From the NCBI RefSeq assembly GCF_013185915.1, contig NZ_JAAZUH010000002.1:186001-250000 (forward strand): a DNA stretch of 64,000 nucleotides, written 5' to 3'. Below are positions 43,899-52,274 of this stretch, in pieces (the first letter of the stretch is position 1; the number at the start of each line of letters is the position of its first letter). The notes under the pieces are model-generated. The model worked only from the letters and a program-made list of their open reading frames with translations. It was not told the origin of the DNA and ran no database searches. This DNA is from Stenotrophomonas bentonitica. Its GTDB lineage: Bacteria > Pseudomonadota > Gammaproteobacteria > Xanthomonadales > Xanthomonadaceae. The translations under genes were made by a program, and so were the position numbers.

Positions 43899-44498
43899 CA
43901 AACGCTGTGAATTCAGATCCCGAACGCTGCTTGTTGCCCTTTCAGCCCAGCGCGTGGAGCTGGAGTTAAAGGGCGGGGGGGGGGGCGCTGGTTCCCTCAC
44001 CGTGGATGTGGTCGTGCAGCCGACGAAAGCCTGCTTGTTGAGCCTGTTCTTGCCCGAACAACGCTTTACCGAATAGTGCGAGTCCTGCCTCGTGATTTCC
44101 AGTTTCGTAATGTAATCACTGAAGAAACACCTCTTGTTGAACTCAATCAGCTCGGCCCCCTTGCGCCATCCTGGGAATGTGATGTTGGTGATGACGACCT
44201 TTCCGTCACCACCGCACTCCCCCGTTGCTTGTGGTGGCATCACTTCGACCGAAACTTCTGGCCCTCCTTTGCATCGAAACGTCTGTCTGCCTTCGTGCGC
44301 GTGCTGATAGCCGTCCTTGTCCGGGCCGGGTGCAGTCGTGGAGAGATCAGCGGTGGTTGCAATGATGGTCATGTGTGCATTGCCCTCGCACCTGTAGGCG
44401 GCGCTTGGCTGTGAGACTGTCGGGCGAGGGCTCGAGCCATGAGCGCAGACCGCCGTCATCGACAGCGCTAGAGTCAGCCAGTAGGTTCTGATCGTCAT
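43893..44498 (-). CDS. Exported hypothetical protein with a C-terminal poly-C (proline) tract
   Basis: The ATG at 44498 (MTIRTYWLTLALSMTAVCAHG) gives a signal peptide and 201 residues as read. The mature part is Cys-rich (AYRCEGNAHM, QTFRCKGGPEV, GECGGDGKV, NKRCFFSDYI, VKRCSGKNRL) with likely disulfides. Near the end, 11 consecutive C (43975-43985 as G on the plus strand) encode PPPPP. One more C would stop translation at a TAA only a few codons later, so the last 25 residues may be an artefact of tract length. Family not recognised. Confidence 0.6.
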   Translation of the reverse strand: MTIRTYWLTLALSMTAVCAHGSSPRPTVSQPSAAYRCEGNAHMTIIATTADLSTTAPGPDKDGYQHAHEGRQTFRCKGGPEVSVEVMPPQATGECGGDGKVVITNITFPGWRKGAELIEFNKRCFFSDYITKLEITRQDSHYSVKRCSGKNRLNKQAFVGCTTTSTVREPAPPPPPFNSSSTRWAERATSSVRDLNSQRLN

Positions 44499-44532
44499 GG
44501 GCCTACCTTCAATGATGACGCTTCCGAGGGCA

Positions 44533-44555
44533 AGCCACGCAGGGCGTGGCTCTAC
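44533..44555 (-). repeat. SMAG (REP) palindrome
   Basis: AGCCACGC-AGG-GCGTGGCT followed by CTAC, the same form as at 22839 and 26601. It lies between the divergent exported-protein gene and the Tat-exported isomerase gene. Confidence 0.75.
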
Positions 44556-44671
44556 CGGGTTTTTCATCCTGCCCGACGTAATCGCCCGCCAGCTTCGCGG
44601 CGTGCTTTGTGCCCTGCAGCATGCGTTTTCGTGCACTGCGTCTTGCAAAAAATCGGACTTTGCATCTATGG

Positions 44672-44685
44672 TGCAATCGATTGCA
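44672..44685 (+). promoter_or_regulatory. LacI-type palindromic operator, copy A (TGCAATCGATTGCA)
   Basis: TGCAATCGATTGCA is a perfect palindrome, 48 bases before the ATG at 44734. An identical site lies at 53344-53357 in front of the divergent isomerase and LacI genes. Such CG-centred palindromes are typical LacI-family operators. It should control the plus-strand operon 44734-48676. Confidence 0.8.
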
Positions 44686-44733
44686 TTGCTCCGAATTGTT
44701 GCGTTTGATACCGGTTGGGAGGCCGGAGTGCGA

Positions 44734-45630
44734 ATGTCCGACCGTTCGATTGGATCGTTCCAAGGTTCGCGGTTCTCGCGACGGGATGCGTTGCGCATTG
44801 CCGTCGCCGGAAGCGTGGGCCTGGGAGCTTCGGGCGTGCTGCCGGCGCTGGCCGCCGTCGCGCCGCTCAAGGGCAACATCAAGCATTCGGTCGCCCGTTG
44901 GACCTTCCCGCAGCAGTCGGTCGCCCAGCTTTGCCAGACGGTCAAAGGCATCGGCTTTGCCGCCATCGATCTGGTCGGCCCGGAAGACTGGCCCACGTTG
45001 AAGGCACATGGAGTATATAGCTCGATGTGCAACGGCGCGGAACTCGGGCTGACCAAGGGGTTTGCCGGCAGCCAGTTCCACGATGAGCTGGTGGCCCGCT
45101 ACATGCGGCAGATCGACCTTGTCGCAGATGCCGGCTACCGCAACCTCATCTGTTTCTCAGGCAACCGCAACGGCATGGAACCGCAGGAAGGCCTTGCCCA
45201 TGCCGAGGCCGGGCTCAAGCGCATCCTTGGCCATGCCGAGAAGCGCGGCGTGGTGCTGGTGATGGAGCTGCTGAACTCCCGGGTCGATCATCCCGATTAT
45301 CTGTGCGACCACTCGGCATGGGGCGTGGAGCTGTGCCAGCGGCTCGGTTCGGACAACTTCGGCCTGATCTACGACATCTACCACATGCAGATCATGGAGG
45401 GCGACATCATCGCCACCATCGGTCGGCATCATGCGCATTTCAAGCATTACCACACCGCGGGCGTACCTGGCCGACACGAGATCGGGGACCAGCAGGAACT
45501 GAATTATCCCGCCATCTGTCGCGCGATCCGCGACACCGGTTTCGATGGGTATCTGGCGCAGGAATTCAGCCCTGTGGCCGCCGATCCCGTCGGTTCGCTG
45601 CGCGAGGCGATCCGCCTCTGCGACGTCTGA
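44734..45630 (+). CDS. Tat-exported sugar isomerase/epimerase-like TIM-barrel protein
   Basis: The ATG at 44734 follows GGAG and opens a twin-arginine signal (RFSRRDALRIAVAGSVGLGA), giving 298 residues. The mature part is an AP-endonuclease-2-like TIM barrel of the hydroxypyruvate isomerase type: ARWTFPQQSVAQLCQTVKGI, GVVLVMELLNSRVDHPDYLC, NFGLIYDIYHMQIMEGD and HYHTAGVPGRHEIGDQQELN, with metal-ligand Glu/Asp/His in the usual places. In the periplasm it could act on oxidised sugars made by the neighbouring dehydrogenase (inference). It is first in a four-gene operon. Confidence 0.85.
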   Translation: MSDRSIGSFQGSRFSRRDALRIAVAGSVGLGASGVLPALAAVAPLKGNIKHSVARWTFPQQSVAQLCQTVKGIGFAAIDLVGPEDWPTLKAHGVYSSMCNGAELGLTKGFAGSQFHDELVARYMRQIDLVADAGYRNLICFSGNRNGMEPQEGLAHAEAGLKRILGHAEKRGVVLVMELLNSRVDHPDYLCDHSAWGVELCQRLGSDNFGLIYDIYHMQIMEGDIIATIGRHHAHFKHYHTAGVPGRHEIGDQQELNYPAICRAIRDTGFDGYLAQEFSPVAADPVGSLREAIRLCDV

Positions 45631-45660
45631 AACGATATCCACCAAGGTGAAGTAGAACCC

Positions 45661-47346
45661 ATGGCAGACAATCATTACGACGCCATCGTTGTTGGCTCGG
45701 GAATCAGTGGCGGTTGGGCGGCAAAGGAATTGACCGAGAAAGGGCTCAAGGTGCTGATGCTCGAACGCGGGCGCAACATCGAGCACGTCAAGGACTACGT
45801 CAATGCGATGAAGGAACCGTGGGACTTCCCGCATCGCAATCGACCGACCCAGGCGATGAAGGCGGATTTCCCGGTGCTGATGCGCGATTACGGCCTGGCT
45901 GAGAACCTTGACGGCATGTGGGCGGACGAAAAAGAGTCCCCCTACGTTGAGACCAAACGCTTCGACTGGTTCCGCGGCTATCACGTGGGCGGCCGCTCGC
46001 TGATGTGGGGGCGGCAGAGCTATCGCCTGTCCGACCTGGATTTCCAGGCCAACCTCAAGGAAGGCATCGCCACCGACTGGCCGATCCGTTACGCCGACAT
46101 CGCGCACTGGTATGACCACGTAGAGAAGTTTGCCGGCATCGCCGGCACGCGCGAAGGATTGGACGTGCTGCCGGACGGCGAGTTCCTGCCGCCGATCCCG
46201 CTCAACATCGTCGAAAAGGATGTCGCGGCGCGGATCAAGCAGGCGTTCGGCGGCACCCGGCACATGATCCACTCGCGCACCGCGAACATCACCCAGCCCA
46301 AGCCGGAGCAGGGCCGCGTCAACTGCCAGTACCGCAACAAGTGCATCCTCGGCTGTCCGTTCGGCGCCTACTTCTCCACCCAGTCGGCGACGCTGCCGGC
46401 GGCGATGAAGACCGGCAACCTGACCCTGCGGCCGTTCTCGATCGTCAAGGAAGTGCTGTACGACAAGGACCGCAAGCGCGCACGGGGCGTGGAGGTCATC
46501 GATGCCGAGACCGGCCAGACCTACGAGTACACGGCCAAGGTGATCTTCCTCAACGCCTCCTCGTTCAACTCGACCTGGCTGCTGATGAATTCGGCCACCG
46601 ACATCTGGGAAGGCGGGCTGGGATCGTCGTCGGGCGAGCTCGGGCACAACGTGATGGACCATCACTTCGGTGCGGGTGCTTCCGGTCGCGTCGAGGGTTA
46701 CGACGACAAGTACTACTTCGGCCGGCGTCCCTGTGGTTTCTACGTTCCGCGCTTCCGCAACGTGGCCGCGGACAAGCGCGGCTATACACGCGGGTTCGGC
46801 TACCAAGGCGGCGCGAGTCGCAACGGGTGGTCGCGCGAGATCGCCGAGCTGAACATCGGGGCCGACCTGAAGGAAGCGCTGACCCTGCCGGGCGACTGGC
46901 GCATCGGCATGACCGGCTTCGGCGAGATGCTGCCGCACCATGACAACACCATCCGCCTGGACCCGGAGCGAAAGGACAAGTGGGGGCTGCCGGTGCTGGC
47001 GATGGACGTTGCACTGCGCGCGAACGAGAAGGCCATGCGCAAGGACATGGCCGCCGATGCCGCCGAGATGCTGGAGGCCGCCGGGGTGAAGGACGTGGAA
47101 ATGCACGACAACGACTATGCCCCGGGCAAGGGCATCCACGAGATGGGCACCGCCCGCATGGGCCGAGACCGCAAGAGCTCCGTGCTGAACCAGCACAACC
47201 AGGTCTGGGACGCGCCGAATGTCTACGTGACCGACGGCGCCTGCATGACCTCCAGCGCCTGCGTGAATCCCTCGCTGACCTACATGGCGCTGACTGCGCG
47301 GGCAGCGGACCATGCGGTGCGCGAACTGAAAGCGGGGAACCTGTAA
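45661..47346 (+). CDS. GMC oxidoreductase, catalytic subunit of a membrane-linked sugar (glucoside 3-)dehydrogenase
   Basis: The 561-residue flavoprotein has the FAD loop GSGISGGW (12-19) and the C-terminal GMC His493 (HEMGTARMG) and Asn536 (CVNPSLT). Cys222, Cys228 and Cys232 (CX5CX3C) match the 3Fe-4S ligands of bacterial FAD-glucose dehydrogenase. It has no signal peptide; the next gene supplies a Tat signal, so the folded complex is probably exported together. With the cytochrome c at 48704 it should oxidise sugars and feed electrons to respiration. C3 oxidation of glycosides is inferred from the company it keeps. Confidence 0.88.
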   Translation: MADNHYDAIVVGSGISGGWAAKELTEKGLKVLMLERGRNIEHVKDYVNAMKEPWDFPHRNRPTQAMKADFPVLMRDYGLAENLDGMWADEKESPYVETKRFDWFRGYHVGGRSLMWGRQSYRLSDLDFQANLKEGIATDWPIRYADIAHWYDHVEKFAGIAGTREGLDVLPDGEFLPPIPLNIVEKDVAARIKQAFGGTRHMIHSRTANITQPKPEQGRVNCQYRNKCILGCPFGAYFSTQSATLPAAMKTGNLTLRPFSIVKEVLYDKDRKRARGVEVIDAETGQTYEYTAKVIFLNASSFNSTWLLMNSATDIWEGGLGSSSGELGHNVMDHHFGAGASGRVEGYDDKYYFGRRPCGFYVPRFRNVAADKRGYTRGFGYQGGASRNGWSREIAELNIGADLKEALTLPGDWRIGMTGFGEMLPHHDNTIRLDPERKDKWGLPVLAMDVALRANEKAMRKDMAADAAEMLEAAGVKDVEMHDNDYAPGKGIHEMGTARMGRDRKSSVLNQHNQVWDAPNVYVTDGACMTSSACVNPSLTYMALTARAADHAVRELKAGNL

Positions 47347-47918
47347 TGGACCGTCGCGACCTCCTGAAGATGATCGTCGCCGCCACCGGCGCGGCGATGG
47401 TGGGCCTGCCTGCGCTGGCCAGTGGGAAATCGCCGGGCGCGGGGAGCGCCTCGTTCTCTGCGGCCGACATCGCCACGCTGGATGAGATCGCCGAGACCAT
47501 CCTGCCGCGCACGAAGACGCCGGGTGCCAAGGAAGCGGGTACCGGTGCATTCATGGCCACGTTCGTGACCGACTGCTACACGGCCCGCCAACAAGCTGCG
47601 TTCCATGCAGGCCTGGCCGACATCGACAAGCGCGCCGGCGGCCGCTTCGTCTCGCTCGCGCCGGACGCCCGCGCCACGCTGCTGCGCGAGTTGGATGCAG
47701 AGGCGAAGAAGCGCAATGTCGACGTCAGCGCAACCGGTGAGGCGGACGCGTCCGAGGCGACGCCGCATTACTTCACGATGATCAAGCAACTGACCATCTT
47801 CGGTTTCTTCACCTCGAAGGTGGGTGCGACCGAAGTGCTGCAGTACGTTGCGGTACCGGGTCGCTACGACGGCGACCTGGCCTATGCCCCCGGTACCCCC
47901 GCCTGGGCGACCGGCTGA
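47346..47918 (+). CDS. Gluconate 2-dehydrogenase subunit 3 family protein (Tat small subunit)
   Basis: The 190-residue protein starts one base into the previous stop and begins with a Tat signal (MDRRDLLKMIVAATGAAM). The mature part shows the family pattern LDEIAETILPRTKTPGAKEAG, FVTDCYTARQQAAFHAGLAD and FFTSKVGATEVLQY. In known dehydrogenases of this type the small subunit escorts and stabilises the flavin subunit in the periplasm. Translational coupling with the GMC gene supports a complex of both. Confidence 0.9.
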   Translation: MDRRDLLKMIVAATGAAMVGLPALASGKSPGAGSASFSAADIATLDEIAETILPRTKTPGAKEAGTGAFMATFVTDCYTARQQAAFHAGLADIDKRAGGRFVSLAPDARATLLRELDAEAKKRNVDVSATGEADASEATPHYFTMIKQLTIFGFFTSKVGATEVLQYVAVPGRYDGDLAYAPGTPAWATG

Positions 47919-47935
47919 TGGAGTGCAAAGACACG

Positions 47936-48676
47936 ATGACCCGACCCCTGTTGATGGCGGCCTGCCTGCTGGCTGCCCCCGCGTTCGCGCAGTCCAGCGG
48001 CGACCCCGCGCGCGATCCGACCAGGACCGAAGTGTGGACGCCCGTGCCTGGGGTCGTGGCCACGCCGACGGGCGGTGCGCCTTCCGATGCGATCGTGCTG
48101 TTCGGCGGCAAGGACACGTCGGCGTGGGAGTCGGAGCAGGGCGGTCGCGTGCCGTGGACCGTTGCCGACGGCGCGATGACCGTGGTCCCGGGCAGCAAGG
48201 GCATCCGGACCACGCAGAAATTCTGCGACATCCAGCTGCACGTGGAGTGGCGCACGCCCACGGATACCAAGGGCTTCGACGGCCAGCACCGGGGCAACAG
48301 CGGCATTTTCCTGCAGGAGGTGTATGAGCTGCAGGTGCTCGACAGCTACAACAACCCGACCTATCCCAACGGGCAGGCTGCTTCGCTGTACAAGCAGGCC
48401 ATTCCGCTGGTGAACGCCTCGCGTGCGCCGGGGCAGTGGCAGGCCTATGACATCATCTGGAAGGCGCCGCGCTTCTCGGCGGGGGGCGGACTCACTTCGC
48501 CCGCGCGCATCACCGTGCTGCACAACGGCGTGCTGGTGCAGGATGACACCGTGCTTTCGGGCAAGACCGAGTACATCGGCGCTCCCTCGTATGCGCCGCA
48601 TGACTGCGCACCAATCTACCTGCAGGAGCACGACTCCAAGGTCAGTTACCGCAACATCTGGGTGCGCGCGCTGTAA
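47936..48676 (+). CDS. DUF1080 (3-keto-disaccharide hydrolase family) secreted protein
   Basis: From the ATG at 47936 (MTRPLLMAACLLAAPAFAQS) the product is 246 residues with a Sec signal peptide; a start at 47918 that overlaps the previous stop would add six residues. The mature part is the jelly-roll domain formerly DUF1080: ALFGGKDTSAWES-like LFGGKDTSAWESEQGG, FCDIQLHVEWRTP, RGNSGIFLQEVYELQVLDSY and HDCAPIYLQEHDSKVSYRNI. Members cleave 3-keto-glycosides. It is last in the dehydrogenase operon, so it should break the oxidised sugar in the periplasm. Confidence 0.88.
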   Translation: MTRPLLMAACLLAAPAFAQSSGDPARDPTRTEVWTPVPGVVATPTGGAPSDAIVLFGGKDTSAWESEQGGRVPWTVADGAMTVVPGSKGIRTTQKFCDIQLHVEWRTPTDTKGFDGQHRGNSGIFLQEVYELQVLDSYNNPTYPNGQAASLYKQAIPLVNASRAPGQWQAYDIIWKAPRFSAGGGLTSPARITVLHNGVLVQDDTVLSGKTEYIGAPSYAPHDCAPIYLQEHDSKVSYRNIWVRAL

Positions 48677-48703
48677 CGCCCGCGCACCCCTGGCGCCGGC
48701 TTT

Positions 48704-48994
48704 CTATTTGACCAGGAAGCTGGCGATGTCGTTGATCTCCTGCGGCGACAGCTGCGCAAACGGCGGCATCAGGCCGCCGCCCTTGGTGATCCTTTCCTTG
48801 ATCTGCGCGGGTTGCAGGCGCTTGCCAACGTCGGTGAGCGCGGGGAACGCAGGCGGAACGCCTGCGCGCTCCGCCCCGTGGCAGGCGACGCAGTGGGTGG
48901 CGTAAAGCTTCGCGCCAGCCGCAGGGTTGTCTTCGCACCACGCTGCGTTGGCAAACGTTGATCCACAGAGCAGTACAGCCACGGTCAGAATCAT
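48704..48994 (-). CDS. Periplasmic c-type cytochrome
   Basis: The ATG at 48994 is preceded at 12 bases by AAGGAG and gives 96 residues with a Sec signal (MILTVAVLLCGSTFANA); a GTG at 49015 would add seven. One haem site, CVACH, is followed by PAFPALTDVGKRLQ and GGGLMPPFAQLSPQEI, with the Met axial ligand in LMPPF. It is a class I cytochrome c that can take electrons from the GMC dehydrogenase and pass them to an oxidase. It is the last gene of the minus-strand operon from 53327. Confidence 0.9.
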   Translation of the reverse strand: MILTVAVLLCGSTFANAAWCEDNPAAGAKLYATHCVACHGAERAGVPPAFPALTDVGKRLQPAQIKERITKGGGLMPPFAQLSPQEINDIASFLVK

Positions 48995-49018
48995 TTTCAA
49001 GCAGAACTCCTTCACGTA

Positions 49019-49873
49019 CTAGCGCTGCGCACGCGCCGTCAGGTGGGCACGCAGGTAATCGGCGCCGGCCTGGATGGCCTTGGCCGGATCATGCGGTTGG
49101 TCGTGTTCGACGATGTACCACTGCACGCCGTCCGCCGCGGCCGCAGGCAGGATCGCATTCCAGTCGAGCACGCCCTGGCCGACTGCGGCGAAGCCGCCTT
49201 CGTCTTCGGCCTGGCCCTTCGGCGCGTTGTCCTTGGCATGGACGGCGAACAGGCGGCCCTTGAATTTGCCCAGCATTACCACCGGGTCATGCCCTGAACG
49301 CTGCACCCAGGCCAGGTCCAGCTCGGTCTGCAGGTCGGGGCCGGCGGCGGCGAACAGCAGTTCAAGGCCGGTCTTGCCGTTGAAGTCGACCAGCTCGAAG
49401 TCGTGGTTGTGGTAGGCCAAGCGCATGCCCTGGGCGCGCACCCGTTGTGAGATCTGGCCGAGCTCCTTGCCCAGCGCGGTCCAGCCCGCTGCATCGGTGG
49501 GGCGATCTTTCTCGTTCAAGTACGGCACCACCAACACCGTGTTGCCGATCGCGCGGTTGAAGGCGACTGCCGCGTCCAGGTCGTTGCGCAGATCCGCCAA
49601 CTGCACATGCGATGAAATGGCCTTGATGTCATACCGATCCAGCAGCTGCTTGAGCTCCGCCGCGCTGACGTTCTGGGTGCCCACCGTTTCCACCGCATGC
49701 ACGCCCGCGTCGTGGACGATCTTCAACTGCTGGTCGAGCGAGCCGGCATTGCGCAGCGTGTACATCTGCACCGCGATGGGCGGTTGCGGTCCGGCTGGGT
49801 CGCCAGCGAAGGCGGGCAGGGCGACCATCATCAACAGCGCGAGCGTTGCAGTCCTGCGTGCAGCAATCTTCAT
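49019..49873 (-). CDS. Sec-exported sugar isomerase/epimerase-like TIM-barrel protein
   Basis: From the ATG at 49873 (MKIAARRTATLALLMMVALP) the product is 284 residues with a Sec signal. The barrel motifs are IAVQMYTLRNAGSLDQQLKI, YDIKAISSHVQLADL, RLAYHNHDFELVDFNGKTGL, LDLAWVQRSGHDPVVML and VHAKDNAPKG. The HNHDFE and Glu/Asp/His set match the metal site of this superfamily. It belongs to the sugar phosphate isomerase/epimerase group that also contains 3-keto-glycoside eliminases/hydratases. With 44734 and 52275 it is one of three such proteins in this regulon. Confidence 0.85.
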   Translation of the reverse strand: MKIAARRTATLALLMMVALPAFAGDPAGPQPPIAVQMYTLRNAGSLDQQLKIVHDAGVHAVETVGTQNVSAAELKQLLDRYDIKAISSHVQLADLRNDLDAAVAFNRAIGNTVLVVPYLNEKDRPTDAAGWTALGKELGQISQRVRAQGMRLAYHNHDFELVDFNGKTGLELLFAAAGPDLQTELDLAWVQRSGHDPVVMLGKFKGRLFAVHAKDNAPKGQAEDEGGFAAVGQGVLDWNAILPAAAADGVQWYIVEHDQPHDPAKAIQAGADYLRAHLTARAQR

Positions 49874-49892
49874 CCGGAAGTCCTCAGGGAAT

Positions 49893-51017
49893 TCAATCGA
49901 TGGCGGTCCAGGCACGGGACCTGGCCGAGGCGATGACGCGGTCGACGATCAGCGCCGAGCGCGCGCCGTCTTCAAAGGTGGGCAGGCCCTCCGGGCGTTC
50001 GCCGTGGATGGCGGCATACGTGTCGGCCACGAAGGCCTCGAAGCAGTGGCCGTAGCCCTGCGCATGCCCGGGCGGCAACACCGAGAGTCGCCGCTGCTCG
50101 GCACTGCCGGCGCCCGGGCCGCGCACGAAGAACTCCTCGCGCTGGTCGGGTCGGCCGATCCACAGCCGCTCGGCGTCTTCCTGGTTGAAAGCCACGCTGG
50201 CGTTGGCCGCGTCGATCTCGAACCAGAGGCGATTGTGGCGGCCCGCCGAGACCTGGCTGACCGTCAACGAGGCCAGCGTTCCGGCGCCGGTCTGGAACAG
50301 TGCCGCTGCCACGTCCTCGCTGGAAACCGCCTGCATCGCGCCGCCGGCGGCGGGCGTGGTGAAGCTCTGCCCACCGCTCGCGCCGCGCTCGCCGATCACG
50401 GTGGCAAAGGCTGCGCTGACGTCGACGAAGCGCTCGCCGCTCACCCATTCCACCAGATCGCACCAGTGCGAGCCGATGTCGGCGAACACGCGCGAGGTGC
50501 CGCCCAGTGCCGGGTCCACGCGCCAGTTGTTGCTGGCAGGGTCCAGCAGCCAGTCCTGCAGGTAGCTGCCATGGATGAGGTGCAGCGGCCCCAGCTCGCC
50601 CTGCGCGATCCGCGCGCGCGCTTCGCGGACCACCGGGTGGTAGCGGTAGACGAACGGGACGGTGGCCACACGCCCGGTGGAGGCGGCCAACGCCGCCAGC
50701 ACCTGCGCATCTTCCAGTGTCGTTGCCAGCGGCTTCTCGCAGATCACGTGCTTGCCGGCTTCCAGCGCGGCCTGCGCCATGGCACGGTGCAGATGGTTGG
50801 GGGTGCAGACGTGCACGACCTGCACCTGCGGGTCGGCGAGCACCTCTTCGATGTCACGGTACCCGCGCGGCACGTTCCACGCGTGCGCCACCTCGGTAGC
50901 GCGTTCCGGTGACGACGCGACAACGCCGCGTACGTCGGCGCCGGCGAGCAGGGCGGCGCGACGGTGTACGGCGCCGATCATGCCGGTGCCGACGATGGCG
51001 ATTCCAAGCTTGGGCAT
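49893..51017 (-). CDS. Gfo/Idh/MocA family sugar oxidoreductase
   Basis: The 374-residue cytoplasmic protein has the NAD(P) loop GTGMIGAVH (10-18) and the family motif CEKPLATT (with the catalytic-lysine region EKP). A C-terminal alpha/beta domain contains FADIGSHWCDLVEW, where His is often catalytic. It should oxidise or reduce a sugar or 3-keto sugar with NAD(P). It sits 12 bases after the MFS gene and 19 before the next, inside the minus-strand operon. In 3-keto glycoside pathways such enzymes interconvert keto and hydroxy sugars. Confidence 0.9.
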   Translation of the reverse strand: MPKLGIAIVGTGMIGAVHRRAALLAGADVRGVVASSPERATEVAHAWNVPRGYRDIEEVLADPQVQVVHVCTPNHLHRAMAQAALEAGKHVICEKPLATTLEDAQVLAALAASTGRVATVPFVYRYHPVVREARARIAQGELGPLHLIHGSYLQDWLLDPASNNWRVDPALGGTSRVFADIGSHWCDLVEWVSGERFVDVSAAFATVIGERGASGGQSFTTPAAGGAMQAVSSEDVAAALFQTGAGTLASLTVSQVSAGRHNRLWFEIDAANASVAFNQEDAERLWIGRPDQREEFFVRGPGAGSAEQRRLSVLPPGHAQGYGHCFEAFVADTYAAIHGERPEGLPTFEDGARSALIVDRVIASARSRAWTAID

Positions 51018-51029
51018 CGGGTGCGGTCC

Positions 51030-52247
51030 TCAGTTCGTGGCAGGCGAGGCCGCCACCACTGGGCGGTCGCGGAACAGCGCCAGGAAGGCGATCAACACGA
51101 CCAGGGCGACGCCGGCGGGGAACAGCCAGATCTGCTGCCAGTCCGGACCGGCCGCCGTGGTGTAGTGCTCGACCACCGCGCCGGACAGGAACGTGCCGAT
51201 CAGCATGCCCACGCCATACGTGGCCAACGTGATGAAGCCCTGCGCGCTGCTGCGCGCGTCCGGGCCGGCATGCGCGTCGGTGTAGATCTGGCCGGTGACG
51301 AAGAAGAAGTCATAGCAGATGCCGTGCAGCACGATGCCGATGACCAGCAGCGAGAAGCCGCCACCGGCGTCGCCGAAGGCGAACATCACATAGCGCACCA
51401 CCCACGCGGCCATGCCGACCGCCAGCATGGTCTTGACCCCCAGCCTGACGAACAGGAACGGCATGGCCAGCATCAGCAGCACTTCGGAGACCTGGCCCAG
51501 CGACTGCAGGCCGGCCGCGCCGCGCACGCCAAGGTCGTTGAGGTAGGGGTTGGTGAAGTTGTAGTAGAACGCCAGCGGAATGCAGATGGCGATGGAGGCC
51601 AGGAAGAACACCAGGTACGAGCGCGACTTCAGCAGTTTCAGCGAGTCCAGCCCCAGGATCTGCCCCAGCCCCGCGTCGCGCTGCTTCGCCAGCGGTGGCG
51701 TGTGCGGCAGGGTGAAGGCATACAGGCCCAGCGCCAGCGACGCCAGCGCCGCCATCTGGAAGGTCAGCTCCAGCCGGTGCGCCTGTTCCCAACCCAGCCA
51801 GCCGATCAGCACGCCGGCGACGATCCAGCCGATGCTGCCGGCCACCCGCACCGGGGGAAACTGCTTCTCAGGCGATTGCATGTGCCGCATCGCCACGCTG
51901 TTGGCCAGCGCCAGCGTGGGCATGAACAGCAGCATGTAGCCCATCACGCAGGCGAAGAACGTATTGAAGTCCGTCGCCGTGGACGCCAGCCACATCAGCA
52001 CTGCACCGAGCAGGTGCAGCACCGCGAGGATGCGCTGCGCGGCGAAGTAGCGGTCGGCCACCAGGCCCACCAGGAACGGCGCGACGATGGCGCCGATCGA
52101 CTGGCTGAGGAAGGCGGTCGCGACCTGGCTGGCGCTGGCCTTGAGCGGACCCTGCACCAGGTACGTGCCCAGGGTGACGAACCAGGCGCCCCAGATGAAG
52201 AACTGCAGAAACATCATCGCGCCCAAACGCGACATGGTGTGCTTCAT
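51030..52247 (-). CDS. MFS transporter of the nucleoside/sugar:H+ symporter type
   Basis: The 405-residue protein has 12 hydrophobic helices and resembles NupG/XapB-like symporters: MFLQFFIWGAWFVTLGTYL at the start, SQSIGAIVAPFLVGLVADRYF, VRVAGSIGWIVAGVLIGWLG, and YDFFFVTGQIYTDAHAG in the second half. Carriers of this subfamily often accompany Gfo/Idh/MocA and isomerase genes. In this operon it most likely imports the sugar or keto-sugar product from the periplasm. It lies 27 bases after the isomerase gene at 52275. Confidence 0.87.
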   Translation of the reverse strand: MKHTMSRLGAMMFLQFFIWGAWFVTLGTYLVQGPLKASASQVATAFLSQSIGAIVAPFLVGLVADRYFAAQRILAVLHLLGAVLMWLASTATDFNTFFACVMGYMLLFMPTLALANSVAMRHMQSPEKQFPPVRVAGSIGWIVAGVLIGWLGWEQAHRLELTFQMAALASLALGLYAFTLPHTPPLAKQRDAGLGQILGLDSLKLLKSRSYLVFFLASIAICIPLAFYYNFTNPYLNDLGVRGAAGLQSLGQVSEVLLMLAMPFLFVRLGVKTMLAVGMAAWVVRYVMFAFGDAGGGFSLLVIGIVLHGICYDFFFVTGQIYTDAHAGPDARSSAQGFITLATYGVGMLIGTFLSGAVVEHYTTAAGPDWQQIWLFPAGVALVVLIAFLALFRDRPVVAASPATN

Positions 52248-52274
52248 GACGTGCCCTCCCGGGGCGGTGATGGC

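Noticed and set aside
44499..45056. N-terminal extension of the exported-protein gene on the minus strand
   Set aside because: It is antisense to the isomerase gene and its promoter; a signal peptide starts at 44498.
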